From assembly GCA_946122785.1 (NCBI GenBank), contig CAMGYJ010000010.1, positions 27,073,608 through 27,137,607 on the forward strand: a stretch of 64,000 bases of DNA. The letters run 5' to 3'. The position numbers were made by a program, and so were the translations under genes. How positions within the stretch are numbered: position 1 is the stretch's first letter; each line of letters opens with the position of its first letter. Positions 1-11,468 of the stretch are shown in pieces. The notes beneath the pieces were generated by a model. That model was not told where the DNA came from, did not search any database, and saw nothing but the letters and a program-made list of their open reading frames with translations. The DNA comes from Linum tenue. Its lineage: Eukaryota > Streptophyta > Magnoliopsida > Malpighiales > Linaceae.

Positions 1-1309
1 AGTGGAACCAAAAGAGCCAAAGAAAACGTCAATCACACCCCCACACTTAAGAACAGAAAAACAGCCGAACCATAGTTTCATCCATAGTTCGGGGGTCAAA
101 AACTCGATAAATCAAGCATAATCTGAGTGGGGGTGCACATTCACGAGAAATAGGCAACTCAAGGTTCACATCCATAGCAAATACACCCTCAAACTACATC
201 ATTAAGGGCCCCAACCGGTGGCCACAACATGGCATGAAAGACAGGCATTTCATCGAACACCTTGTGTGCACTATTAAGCTAAGCATGAAATTGGCACAAT
301 TCTTGCACACAAGGGCTCAAACAAGCAAGGGGGACTTTGCCCAACACAATTCAAACACATTCCATGCATTCCCCTCAATCAATTGCACAAAAATCACAAG
401 ATTCAATAAGGTTCTCTAACATGCACCCTACACACTCAATTCTCCACAATTAACATAGCTAAGGGCAAAGTCAAACCTGGAGACTCAAGTAGAGGTGTAG
501 GGGATGATGAGGGGAAGGCAATGGAAGCGACGAAACGCCGAAAAAGTGGCCGGAAGTGCTCGTCGGAGCCTCGCCGGAGTCTCGCCGGAAATCGCCTCCG
601 GCGACAAAAATGTCGTCCAAATTCGTTCAAAATGGAGGGATAGGCCGCTTTGGGTGTAGAAAGGGTGGGTTTGTTGTTGATTTGGTGAAAAAATGACCCA
701 AAGTGGCCGAAAAAATCGAAAAGGGGGGTTTTTGTCGCGGTTTTCCGGCGAGGACAGAGGATTCCGGCGAGTGTTTTGAAAATTCTAACCTGCTCGGCCG
801 TGCAGGCCGAATTTATAGGCCGTGCCTCGTCCGTATGGGCAGGCCCGCACGGCCGTGCAAGGGGCACTTTTGCCCGTGTTGGCCGACACGGCCAGGCCGA
901 AGAAATCTGCACGGCCGTGCAATGTGCACATTTGGCCGTGCGGATTATGCCGAGAGCACGCACGGCCAGGGGGGAAATTCCGCACGGCCGTGCGAGTCTA
1001 TTTTTGCCCGTGTCGGCCATACGGCCGTGCAATGTGCACATTTGGCCGTGTGATTTTTGCCGAGAGCTTGCACGGCCAGGGAAGAAATTCCACACGGCCG
1101 TGCAAGTTTGTGACATGGCCGTGCACGGTGCTGGAGCCCCGAATTCAACCTGTTTTCACTCAAAAACGACACTTGACTCTGGATCAACATCTCAAGACTC
1201 AAAAACACAAAAAATCAAAGGAAAAAGAGTAAGAAAATGCAAACCTCGGTGGGGTTGCCTCCCCACAAGCGCTTCTTTACCGTCTTTTAGCTGGACGCCA
1301 GTAGAGGAA
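1..1309 (-). other. 3' non-coding region of element A
   Basis: Non-coding internal sequence between integrase and the missing 3' LTR. Positions 660-1309 match 8880-9536 of element B closely, including the stretch near 1230-1300 that also resembles 63100-63180 of element G. I see no conserved reading frame. Frames here that look rich in Arg, Pro and Cys arise from the CACGGCCGTG repeats and are not genes. Confidence 0.75.
779..1135. repeat. CACGGCCGTG palindrome cluster in 3' region of element A
   Basis: About five near-complete ACGGCCGT palindromes lie 40-70 bp apart (near 849, 909, 981, 1019 and 1091). Half-sites such as GGCCGTG, CACGGCC and GCCCGTG lie between them. The same arrangement is at 8990-9345 in element B. 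The core contains CGGCCG and two CpG per copy. Confidence 0.8.
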
Positions 1310-2560
1310 CTAAGGGTCCTCGAGCTTAATCAGCAGCTCTGTGCGCTCGACAGCACCTCCCAAGTACAACTTTAGGAGGTGGCCATTCACCTTGAATGGC
1401 TCGGTTTGAGCATTGCTGATCTCCACCGCACCATGCGGGAAAACTTGGGTAACCGTGAAGGGACCCGACCACCTCGAACGGAGCTTGCCCGGAAAGAGTT
1501 TCAGACGTGCATTGAAGAGCAGAACACGATCACCTACCTGAAACTCCTTCGGGCCCCTCAACCTAGCGTCGTGGAGACGCTTGGTGCGCTCTTTGTAGAG
1601 CAGGGTGTTCTCGTAGGCGTGGTAACGCCACTCCTCCAACTCCAGCAGCTGCAACTTACGTTCTGTACCTGCAACACTCAAATCCATGTTTAGCAGCTTA
1701 ATGGCCCAGAAGGCCTTGTGCTCTAGCTCTACCGGCAAATGGCACGCCTTCCCATAGACAAGCCTATAGGGAGAAGTGCCAATCGGATTTTTATAGGCAG
1801 TCCTATACGCCCAGAGAGCATCATCGAGCTTGGTGGACCAATCCTTGCGGGACTGATCCACCGTCTTTTCAATTATTCGTTTTAATTCCCGGTTCGTCAG
1901 CTCGGCCTGCCCATTTGACTGGGGATGGTAGGCCACCGACACCTGATGCTTAACGCCATAGCGAGAGAGGAGTTTAGTGAATTGCCCCTGAAAATGGGTT
2001 CCTCTATCACTAATGATGGCGCGAGGTGTCCCGAACCGGGAGAACAGCTGCTTCAGAAATGAGCAGACCCGTCTTGCATCATTGGTGGGCATGGCTTGAG
2101 CTTCTGCCCACCTCGAGACGTAGTCCACTGCAACTAATATGTACAGATTGCCAAAAGATGGAGGGAATGGGCCCATGAAATCGATACCCCAAACATCAAA
2201 AATTTCACAAATAACAGAGATATGTTGGGGCATCTCATCCCGGGCAGAAATGTTACCTGACCTTTGGCAGCGGTCGCACTGTCGTGCGAAGGTGTCTGCA
2301 TCCTTGAAGAGCGAGGGCCAATAGAAGCCCGACTGTAGCACCTTTCGCGCCGTGCGGTTTCCTCCATGATGACCGCCAGTAGGTCCCTCGTGACATTGAG
2401 ACAGGATGTCTCCCATCTCATGCTCCATGACACAGCGCCGGATCACGCCATCTGCTTCGATTCTGAAGAGGTAAGGATCCTCCCAGAAGTAGTGCTTCAG
2501 ATCGGAGAAGAACTTGCGCTTTGCATGAGTAGCCATCCCCTTGGGTAACTGCTTGCCCAC
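1310..2560 (-). pseudogene. Integrase region of element A
   Basis: The 416-codon frame carries the gypsy integrase domain. It has an N-terminal HHCC zinc site ending CDRCQRSG (about residues 45-100), then the catalytic core with D in [11 protein letters not shown] in ISDRGTHF and E in [13 protein letters not shown]-terminal GPF/Y-type module follows ([20 protein letters not shown]). Integrase joins the cDNA to host DNA. The frame itself is long and the three acidic residues are present. It is separated from the upstream RNase H frame by a shift near 2555, so it could only be made as part of a broken polyprotein. Confidence 0.85.
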
Positions 2561-3011
2561 CAGGGGTCATCGCCAGCAATCGCTCACCCGGGAAGGAGTC
2601 GTCGATCTCTTCCTCGAAGTTGTCCACCGGAGGGGCTTCCAACCGTGAAAGATGATCTGCAGCAACATTCTCGGCTCCCTTCTTGTCCCGGATCTCGATA
2701 TCAAACTCCTGCAGCAGCAGGATCCAGCGGATGAGCCTAGGCTTTGCATCAGCCTTGCTCATCAGGTAGCGAATCGCCGAGTGGTCAGTGTAGACCACCA
2801 CATGGGAGAGCACTAGATAGGGTCGGAACTTGTCAAACACATACACCACAGCGAGGAGCTCCTTCTCTGTGGTGGTGTAATTTTCCTGTGCATCGTTCAA
2901 GGTCTTCGACGCGTAGTAGATGGGCTGGAAGTGTTTCTCGCGTCTGTGACCCAGAACTGCTCCGACTGCATAGTCACTCGCATCGCACATCAGCTCAAAA
3001 GGAAGAGACTA
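2418..3011 (-). pseudogene. RNase H region of element A
   Basis: The frame starting at 2990 holds the RT-linked RNase H: CDASDYAVGAVLG with the first catalytic Asp, the TTEKELLAVVY block with Glu, YTDHSAIRYL with Asp, and a final AADHLSRLE. It would remove the RNA strand during cDNA synthesis. A TAG stop at 3009-3011 interrupts the same frame where relatives have Trp before SLPFEL, consistent with a G-to-A change. The frame overlaps the integrase frame by about 140 bp, marking a frameshift near 2555. Confidence 0.85.
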
Positions 3012-3919
3012 GTCAGGAGTCACCATGATAGGGGCATGGGTAAGCTTCTCCTTCAGAGTCTCAAATGCCGCTGTGCACTCGGGAGTGAACTGGAATGGTG
3101 CATCCTTCTCCAGCAGCTTGGTCAACGGCAGGGCAATTTCGAGAAATCTTTGATGAAGCGCCGGTAGAAGCCTGCATGACCCAGAAAGCTGCAAATCCCC
3201 TTCACAGAAACGGGAGGAGGTAGCTGACTGATCGTCTCAATCTTCTCGCGATCTACCTCAATCCCCTGCTTGGAGATCTTGTGCCCGAGCACAATACCTT
3301 CACGAACCATAAAATGGCACTTCTCCCAGCTGAGTGCCAGATTAGTCTCCTCGCACCTCTTCAGAACGAGTTCCAGGTTATGGAGACAGTGAGTGAAGGA
3401 GTCTCCATATACCGAGAAATCATCCATGAAGACTTCCATGATCTCTCCAACCAGTCGGTCGAAGATAGCCAGCATGCATCTCTGGAAGGTCGCCGGTGCA
3501 TTACACAGCCCAAATGGAATCCTCCGGTAAGCAAAAGTGCCGAAGGGGCAAGTGAATGTGGTCTTCGCCTGATCCTCCGGTGCAATAGGAATCTGGAAGT
3601 AACCAGACATGCCATCCAGGAAGCAATAGAACTCATGGCCAGCCAACCTCTCCAGCATCTGATCAATGAAAGGTAGGGGGAAATGATCTTTCCTGGTGGC
3701 GTCGTTCAAGCGCCGGTAATCGATGCAGACTCTCCAGCCGGTCACGGTCCGCATCGGGATCAACTCCTTCTTCTCATTCGGGACCACAGTCATCCCGCCT
3801 TTCTTCGGGACCACCTGAGTGGGGCTGACCCACTTGATATCAGATATAGCAAAGATGATCCACTGCCTCCAAGTTAGGAGACAATCTCCTCTGCGGCTGC
3901 CTGACTGGCTTAACCTCAT
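3009..3919 (-). pseudogene. Reverse transcriptase region of element A
   Basis: Read as minus frames 3122-3919 and 3009-3194. Visible RT blocks are WRVCIDYRRLND, FYCFLDGMSGYFQIPI with the first catalytic Asp, FGLCNAPATFQRCM, and the catalytic FMDDFSVYG. The connection region (FLGHAGFYRRFIKDFSKL) follows. A frame change near 3150 separates RT from the connection-RNase H part. Upstream, the join to the gag-linker frame near 3860 is shifted and shorter than expected, so the start of the RT domain is damaged. Confidence 0.85.
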
Positions 3920-4853
3920 CCTCCATCAAGATTCTGTGAGAGCAGAAGGATGGGCTAATGCCTCTGATGTCGGTGATCTTCCATGCCATGGCCCGGGCAT
4001 ACTTCTGCAGTAGAGCCACCAGCCTGCTCTTCTGCTCGGGTGTCAGATCCGAGCTAATAATCACCGGGAGCTTATTCCCCTCCCGGAGAAAAGCATACTC
4101 CAGGTGAGATGGGAGGGGTTTAAGCTCCAACTCTGGTGGCTCCTCCAATGATGTAGCGAGCCGGGGCGAGATGGGGATCGGCTTGAATGGTATCTCTCGC
4201 CCCTCGCTCGCAGCCTCGTCCAGCTCCGCAAGCTGCACCTCCAGCTGCATATCCTGTGATGCCTGTTCCCCTAGCAAAAGACAACGCTCAAGGAAATCAT
4301 CAGTACCCGCACTGGTTGTGATGGCACTGCAGTTGGCATCCGGGTCCTGCGGGTGAGGGATGGTCTGACCAGGCAAGGTGCCTGGAGTCCTCCGAGCAAC
4401 AGCTTGGGCAACACCACCAAGCTGGGTCTGTATATCTCGCAGCACAGCCTGTGTGTTTCTCTGACCAGCTTCTAGCTCCAAGAACTTGCCTGAAGCTTTC
4501 TCCATGAACTGCTCAATGTTATTGAATTTATTTGCACTGGAGGTGGCCAAAGAACCCACCAGATCTCTCAGTTCCGCCATCGGGTCACTCTGTACTGGGG
4601 GCTGCAGGTGCTGCCCCTGCCTGCTGAAATGGTCGCAACTGTGACTGAGGTGGAACTGGCCCCTGTCTGGGCGGGTAGAGTGGCTGATGTGGCTGCTGAA
4701 ATTGCCCCTGTCTGGGCTGGTATGGAGGCCTCTGAAAACCGGGTGGTCCCTGGGGAGCTGGTGGTCTGGGATTTGGCCCAGCCCAAGAAAAGTTAGGATG
4801 CTGGCGCCACCCCTCGTTATAGGTGTTGCTGTAGGGGTCAAAGCGCCTGGCAT
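3840..4853 (-). pseudogene. gag C-terminus fused to pre-RT linker, protease missing (element A)
   Basis: The first half is Pro/Gln-rich gag tail and the repeated-Gln region that corresponds to 10700-11180 in element B. At about residue 165 the frame passes straight from a gag motif matching B (TIPHPQ) into the linker that precedes RT in this family (PLPSHLEYAFL, then PVIISSDLTPEQ). In B some 260 codons with the aspartic protease follow that motif. Element A therefore lost the protease by an internal deletion near 4320. The last residues run out of frame before the RT blocks. Confidence 0.75.
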
Positions 4854-5911
4854 TCCCGATGAAGTCCACCTGCTCCTGGGGAGTAGACGACTCCCTCATC
4901 GCCTGACAGTCCTCCACGGTGTGATGAGAGCTCTCACACCACTGGCAGTGCATCGCCTGCGGCTGTCCTGTACCTGCAATCAAACCAGAACGATCGATAG
5001 CTGAAACCAGCTTCGATACCACCTGCACCAAATCAGATGACTGGGTGCCCACAGCATGCACACCCCGTCCTGGTGCTCGTCTCGATCTCCTGGCAGTGCC
5101 CCAGTCGTACCCGTTCTCCGCCATCTCCTCAAAGAGTTGATTCAGCTGTGGCGGGGTTTTTGTCAGCATGTTCCCGCCACAACCCGAATCAATCAGCTGC
5201 TTGTCCTCCGGGAAGAGGGCGTGATAGAAGGTGCCCACCTTGAATGCATCATTGAAACCATGATTGGGACACCTGAGAAAGAGACTGGTGTACCTCTCCC
5301 AAACATCCCTGATGGTCTCATCCTCATCCTGAGCAAAATGTGTAATTTGCTTCTGCAGGTCAGCTGTCTTGGATGGAGGATGGTAGCGGGTGAGGAAATT
5401 GTCCGCCCGGTTGGCGAACGGGGTGATGGAGCCCGGAGGTCGAGTGTCTAGCCACTCCTTGGCCTGCCCCTCCAGAGTGAATGGGAAGTACCTCAGCTGG
5501 ATGGCATCTGCTGGTACCCCCATTGATCTTGATTCCATCGATGAGCTCGTGGAATCGCCTGAGATGTGATCGGGGGCACTCTCCTTCCTTACCACGGAAC
5601 ACCACTAAACTGCGCAGCATGGTGATTACTGATGTGCTCACCTCAAAATTGTTGGCTGGGACATGAGGGTGTTGAATGGGTGACCTCATATCCGCAGCTC
5701 TAGCGGTCCAGTAGGATCCCATGGTCTGCTCCTCTGGGTTGATCACATCATGGTTCTGTGGTTCGACCATCTCTTCTTCTTCTTCTAAATGCAGCTGTGA
5801 TAGCTCCTCCTCCGCAGCCAGTCGCGCCTTTAGAGCCCGCTTGAAGTTCCTGCAAGTTCGTTCAAGCTCCTGGTCTAATGGTAGTAGTTCTCCCGATAGG
5901 CTACGGGTCAT
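4585..5911 (-). pseudogene. gag of element A
   Basis: Two overlapping minus frames (5360-5911 and 4585-5595) together give an Athila-type gag: an acidic N-terminus, the block around NNFEVSTSVITMLRS, then LRYFPFTLEGQAKEWLDT and WERYTSLFLRCPNHGF. A CCHC zinc knuckle follows (CQWCESSHHTVEDC) and then a Pro/Gln-rich tail. Gag would form the virus-like particle. The switch of frame near 5500 is a frameshift. A second change of frame near 4750 leads into the tail. Confidence 0.8.
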
Positions 5912-6031
5912 GCATTACCTGCACACAATCAGCAGAAGCAACCCGTGAAGGCACACAAGTGGAAGAGAAAAATGCAATAAAGAAAAAACTAGAGTAACAA
6001 ATTCTCACGTTTCCCCAATAACCTAGAGGGT

Positions 6032-6049
6032 TCCCCGGCAACGGCGCCA
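6032..6049 (-). other. Primer binding site, tRNA-Asp type (element A)
   Basis: On the plus strand TCCCCGGCAACGGCGCCA is identical to the 3' end of plant tRNA-Asp including CCA, as I recall that tRNA. The minus-strand element therefore has the complementary primer site a few bases inside its 5' LTR. This fixes the element orientation and the inner LTR edge at 6056. Confidence 0.85.
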
Positions 6050-6055
6050 AAAACT

Positions 6056-7395
6056 TGACACGCCAAAAAACACAACCCCAAACTGCGACCAAGTGAAATC
6101 GCAGTCCGGGAATGCAGTAACAGGCAAGTTATATTATAAACCCGGGGTCTAGATCTACTGCGTACTCCGTGATTCTCTGTTATCTAGCAAACTAATTCGA
6201 GTGATTGTTGTTTAAAGCTAAAGCAGTAAGAAATCAAGTAATAATTCGGTTTTCGAAGTCAGGAAAGAGTCACTCGGGATTGAGTCCCCCTAGCCCCTTA
6301 GTTAGGTCCAATTGTAATTCCCCTGGGTTGATTCACTGTTGATTAGACTGCGGAAGTTCCGACAGTAGCTTGGAATCTCTTAAGCTGACCAAGCCCTCTC
6401 AGTCTAACTACCCGGCAGACGACTAGTCTTCACCGGGATAGAAAGCTGAGGCTATGAACACAGAACTCCACTACTGGAATTGAATTCCAGTACAAAGCAG
6501 TAAACTGGCTAACTCTCGTATAGCCAATCTCCTACTATGGAATGAAGAGGCTCTAACAACCTAATCAGATTCTATCTATCTCAGGTTGCAGCAGAAATCG
6601 AGAAAAGCTGATCAGACTCCAATCAATTCAATAAACATGCATCATTCGATTAAAATCAAACAGTAACATCATCCCAAGTTATTACAATCAAATCCCTAAC
6701 ACAAGGAACTAGGGTTCTTCATACCCAAGCGAGAGAAGGGTTCTACTCCATAGAGAGAGAAGAGAAAACAGTAATCGGAGTAGTCATACTCATAATGATG
6801 AGGAAAATCTGCTCTGGGATGATGATTTCCACTCCTATGACGATCTCCAAGCTCGATTCGGTGAAACCCAGCTCCAAGATAGCTTCTAGGATGTTTTCTT
6901 CGCACTTTCTCTCTCTAGGGCTCTGTTTTTTTTTTTTTTTTTTTTTTTTGAAAATCCGATCTTCCACTTTTTGCTCGAAATTGGCTCAAAAACCAGAATT
7001 TCCCGACTCACACGGGCAGGCCACACGGCCGTGCGGCTCACCACTTTGCCCGTGCGAGTCGATCTTCAGCCATCTCACACGGCCAGGATTGCACGGCCGT
7101 GTGAGAATCCCAGTCTGCCCGTGTTTGCTCTCGGTGGAAATCACACGGCCAGGGTTGCCCCTTGCACGGCCGTGTGACCTCCAGGTCTGCCCGTGAGGAT
7201 TCCTTGATGCCTCGCCATTCGTCCGGTCTTCGTCCAATCAACCCCAGACTCGCTCCCAAGCCTTCATTCACGTACTAGGACCTGAAATATCACAAACAAG
7301 CACAACCTAGCGTGAAATCGGCCTAAAACACGAGAATCAACACTTCAAACGGTGTAAGAACGGGGGTAAAAACATGTGTAAATAACGGTCTATCA
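6056..7395 (-). repeat. 5' LTR of element A
   Basis: About 1340 bp, starting TGATAGACC and ending GGCGTGTCA on the minus strand, so TG...CA ends are kept. It matches 11508-12342 (element B) and 60430-61783 (element G). It holds a run of about 24 T at 6927-6950 and a CACGGCCGTG cluster at 7000-7195. The sequence on its right (7396 onward) is 3' non-coding DNA of element B and lacks the polypurine tract seen beside the G LTR. This LTR therefore most likely belongs to A, inserted into B. Confidence 0.85.
7000..7195. repeat. CACGGCCGTG palindrome cluster in LTR
   Basis: Three full ACGGCCGT palindromes near 7025, 7092 and 7165 alternate with GCCCGTG and CACGGCCAGG half-sites at regular distance. 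Equivalent clusters sit at 11920-12150 and 61320-61570 in the other two LTRs. Some copies there have decayed to ACGACCGT, as expected from methyl-C deamination. Confidence 0.75.
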
Positions 7396-9536
7396 GGAAG
7401 AGTCTCCCTTCTGTTCACCAACCAACCTAGACTTGACTCAACCACTTACTCAAAACAGTCAACTCATGCATCCAACTCAAGACATCAGAATAGAGACCGA
7501 GCAATCTAGGTCCTCACCGGGGTACAAGAGTATATAGAATGACTGGCTAGGGTCTTGGACATGAGGAAAAGGCCTTTTAGGTGGTGGAAGTATTCATAGC
7601 ACAAGGTTCCACATTTCCAAACCGACACAATCACAGTCAAACAAACCGGTATTTCCTTTCTGCTATTCTGCATTACTCAATATCTCAAGAGCACAAGAGC
7701 GAAGGAGGTATAAATGTCAGCATTTCCAAGCCAGACTGCTAAGAAACACTACTTACTGGGCATTATTCAGATTTTTGGTAGTGGCTCTCTTTTGCTTTCA
7801 ATTTTTTTCTTTGTTTTTCTTTCATTTTCTTTTCATTTCTTAAGAGAGCCACCACTTTTGCACATATTTCAAACACCTGCCCAACTTTTAAGCACTACCT
7901 CCAACACTCACATTCAATTTAGCAGAAACAGTAGAGAATATGTAAAAACCACTCTGTGGAACCTTCTAAAAGATGCAAAAGGGTGATTTTTTGTTACAGA
8001 CCAAAAGAAAGGATAACACACGGCTCAAGGGGGCTGACTAGGGGATATGACACATCAGGACAGTCAATTTGGTCGTGGGCTAATCCTATGCCCCCATCAT
8101 CTTAGCTAGTGACAATGTGAATGCTACACATCATGGAAGAGGGATCTATCGCACAAGAAAGAAACGAGCAGGCTCAAATCTCACATGGCTACCTATATGC
8201 TTTATCTCACATTCTGATACCCTGAACTAGATGCATAAACGACTCTCAAGAACAAGTGATCAAATCAAGTCACAGTTGGTAAGCAAACAGTTGAAAAACT
8301 GAACCCCTACATCATTCTACTTTACATCTCAGTCCTCATCATAGGTTGTCCTAGTCACAATCAAGCTGTCATGCATCAATCCGAAAACCATTCAATTCAT
8401 CAATCAAAGCACAGTGCCAATATGATCAAACAGCAGTACTTGGAGCCCTCAAATCGTAAGATTCGGACAGCGGACTAGGCTCCAAGCACACAGATATATA
8501 TTCCAACCGATACAAAGCACCCCCCCCCCCACACACTTAAGCACGACATTGCCCTCAATGGAGTAGAGGGAGAGATAAGGGGAACGATGTTATCGGATTG
8601 GAACACTGCTGGGGGACTGGAAGTGGTCCAGTCAGCGAGAAACAAACGGGAAGATGGACAGTTCTGCACGAATCGAACACCAAGAACACAATAGCACACT
8701 GTGCGTTAGGGATAAGTGTTAGCCCAGACGGCTACAACATAAACAAACCACAAAAGAAAACCAAAAACAAAAACAAACGACACTAAGTTCAAGCTCCTCA
8801 CACATGGAGCAAACACACACAAGTCTAAAACGAAAAACAAAACACACTGAGATGGGCAACGAGTACAGCCTACTCGTCGCCAAGATTATCCAGATTGGCC
8901 GAAAAAATCGAAATGGGGGGTTTTGTCGCGGTTTTCCGGCGAGTTTCAGAGGATTCCGACGAGGATTTTTCAAAATTATGACCACTCGGCTGTGCTGGCC
9001 GAATATATAGGCCGTGGCTCGGCCGCACGGGCAGGCTCGCACGGCCGTGCAAGGTGCACTTTTGCCCGTGTTGGCCGACACGGCCAGGCCATGGAATTCC
9101 ACACGGCCGTGCAAATTGCAATTTTGGCCGTGTGGAATTTTCCGAGAGCTCACACGGCCAAGGAATAAAATCCACACGGCCGTGTGAGTAAAAGATTTGC
9201 CCGTGTCGGCCACACGGCCAGGCCAGGCCAATCCACACGGCCGTGCAGGTTGCACTTTTGGCCGTGTGGAATTTGCCGAGAGCTCACACGGCCAAGGAAT
9301 AAAATCCACACGGCCGTGCAAGTTTATGGCCTGGCCGTGTGAGCTGCTGGAGCCCCGAAATCAACCTGTTTTCACCAAAAAACGACATTCGACTCTGGAA
9401 CAACATCTCAAGACTCAACAAACACAAAAAAAAAAACAAAAGGAAAGGAAAAAAATAAGAAAATGCAAACCTCGGTGGGGTTGCCTCCCCACAAGCGCTT
9501 CTTTACCGTCTTTTAGCTGGACGCCAGTATGGATGC
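7396..9536 (-). other. 3' non-coding region of element B
   Basis: No conserved gene. The region has the same layout as 61784-63180 in element G: a T-rich pyrimidine stretch (7800-7840 here, 62100-62150 there), a shared block (8438-8495 here, 62779-62830 there), a poly-C run (8520-8530) and a CACACTTAAG block. Near the left edge about 150 bp, including the polypurine tract expected beside an LTR, is missing. That fits interruption by element A at 7395/7396. Confidence 0.7.
8990..9345. repeat. CACGGCCGTG palindrome cluster in 3' region of element B
   Basis: Five ACGGCCGT palindromes (near 9040, 9102, 9174, 9235 and 9308) with GGCCGTG and CACGGCC half-sites between them, in the same order and spacing as 779-1135. 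Frames translated here are Arg/Pro/Cys artefacts. Confidence 0.8.
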
Positions 9537-11468
9537 TTAGGGAAGTGTAGGATCAGGTGCCTTCAAGAGCGGATCCACATTGTTCTTGAGGTACAGCTTC
9601 AAATGGTGGCCATGCACGCGACGAATGTGGCCACCAGCATTCGCCAGCTCGACTCGGCCATCCGGCAAGATGCAAGCGAGTGAATTCTCGGATGGCCAAG
9701 GTGAGGGCGGGACCAGCTCATAGTGGTCTCCGGCTTTCTTTCGAGCAGGCTTAGCTGCCTGCAGTTTCGGCCGCCACTCCTCCTTGATTTGTTCTTTTGG
9801 GGGCGGTGTGGACTGGAGTGGCGGCAAAGGTATGGGAGGCGGATCCTGCAAAATAGGAAACACAGAAGGATACACGACAGACTCGTGCTCCTGGTGAGAT
9901 ACAGCATGCAGAGGTAACGGAGCAGGTAGAGTATTAGCAATTGAAAACGTTATTCGCTCCTCACCATCCCTCAAAACTAAGGTCCCATCATGCACATCTA
10001 TGAGAGCCTTGGCGGTGGCCAGGAAAGGCCTTCCCAGTATAAGGGGCACGTCTGTGTCCTCATTGATGGCCAGGACAACAAAATCCACAGGATATTTGAA
10101 TTTGCCAACCTTAACCAGAAGGTCTTCCACTATGCCCCTAGGATGCACTACAGATCTGTCAGCTAATTGAAGGGTCATCCTAGTAGCGCGGGGTTCACCT
10201 AGGCCTGGTTTCTTGAACAATTTATCAATAGAGCACGGGATAGTAAAACTACCTGGGTCCTTCTTCTTCTGCGGAAGCTTGTTCTGCAGAATAGCCTCGC
10301 ACTCCTCGCTGAGCTCCACAGTGGCCAGCTCACTCAGCTTCTGCTTCTTCGAGAGAAGCTCTTTCAGAAACTTCGCATACTTAGGCATTTGCGATAGTGC
10401 CTCCAGGAAGGGCACTTGGACTTTCAGCTTCTTAAGCATGGCCATGAAGTTTTCGAACTCTGCCTCCAGCCTGTCTCTGTGCAACCGAGTAGGGAAGGGG
10501 AGTTTCGGGATATACTCCTTCAATACCGATTGCGGCTTAGGTGCAGGCACCTCAACCTCCTTTTCTGCCTCTTCTTCAACCGCTGGAGACGCTAAGACAG
10601 GGGTCTCTCTCTCTTGTTCCCGAGTAGGTGGATCAACAGTCATCTTGCCACTCCTGGTCATGATGGCATTGCAGTGCTCATTCGGGGTCTGCGGATGAGG
10701 GATGGTCTGCCCGGGTAGAGTACCAGGAGCCCTTTGAGCCACTGCCTGAGCCACGCTCCCCAGCTGGGTCGGGATATCCCGCAAGATAGCCTGTGTGTTC
10801 CTCTGACCAGCTTCAAGAGCCAGGAATTTACCCGAGGCCTTTTCCATGAACTGCTCGATAGTGTTGAACTTCTGAGCACTAGAACTGGCGAGAGAACCCA
10901 CCAAGTCCCGCAATTCAGCCATCTGATCATTCTGCACTGGGGCAGCAGGGGCTGCACCTGGCTGCTGGAAAGGTCGCGGCTGTGATTGAGCAGCATGCCC
11001 CTGCATGGGCTGATAAAGAGACTGTTGCTGCTGCTGGAATTGCCCCTGTCTGGGCTGATATGGTGGCCTCTGGAAGCCCGGTGGTCCCTGGGGGACTGGT
11101 GGTCTGGAATTTGCCCCACCCCAGGAGAAGTTAGGATGCTGGCGCCACCCCTCATTGTAAGTATTACTGTAGGGGTCATTGCGCCTGACGTTATTGATGA
11201 AGTTCACCTGCTCCTGGGGTGTGGTTGATTCCTTCATCGCCTGGCAGTCTTCCACCGTGTTGGGTGCTCTCGCACCAGTGGCAGAGCATCGCCTGCGGCT
11301 GTCCTGTACCTGCAATAAAACCAGAGCGATCGATAGCTGAAACCAGCTTTGATACCACCTGCACCAAATCAGATGACTGGGTGCCCACAGCATGCACACC
11401 CCGTCCGGGTGCTCGTCCCGATCTCCTAGCAGTTCCCCAATCATACCCATTCTCCGCCATCTCCTCAA
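9537..11468 (-). pseudogene. gag-protease remnant fused to integrase tail (element B)
   Basis: A 643-codon frame. Residues 1-250 are gag tail (zinc-knuckle remnant, Pro/Gln-rich part). Residues about 250-430 are a charged linker and about 430-545 a retroviral-type aspartic protease region, with PLILGRPFLATAKALIDV near its end. The segment that normally carries the catalytic D-[TL]-G-A-S motif is absent: IPCSI passes directly into DKLFKKPGLGEP. After a Pro-rich stretch the frame ends with VELANAGGHIRRVHGHHLKL, which matches the extreme C-terminus of the element A integrase. A large deletion thus joined post-protease sequence to the integrase tail and kept a long frame. Confidence 0.8.

Larger units (their letters stand above)
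1..7395 (-). mobile_element. Element A: Athila-like Ty3/gypsy LTR retrotransposon, 3' end outside window
   Basis: Read on the minus strand from right to left it shows a 5' LTR (6056-7395), a tRNA-Asp-type primer site, gag, reverse transcriptase, RNase H, integrase and a long 3' non-coding region. The 3' LTR must lie left of the window. Domain order RT-RNaseH-IN is that of Ty3/gypsy; the primer site, the 1.34 kb LTR and the gag sequence fit the Athila lineage. The coding part is dead: several frame changes, an in-frame TAG in the RNase H lead-in, and no protease between gag and RT. The same family recurs as elements B and G. Confidence 0.9.

Noticed and set aside
436..1375. Several overlapping frames of 66-226 codons on both strands
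   Set aside because: They translate the CACGGCCGTG repeat in all frames and give Arg/Pro/Cys-rich artefacts; the same happens at 6986-7271, 8719-9321, 11807-12218 and 61137-61666.
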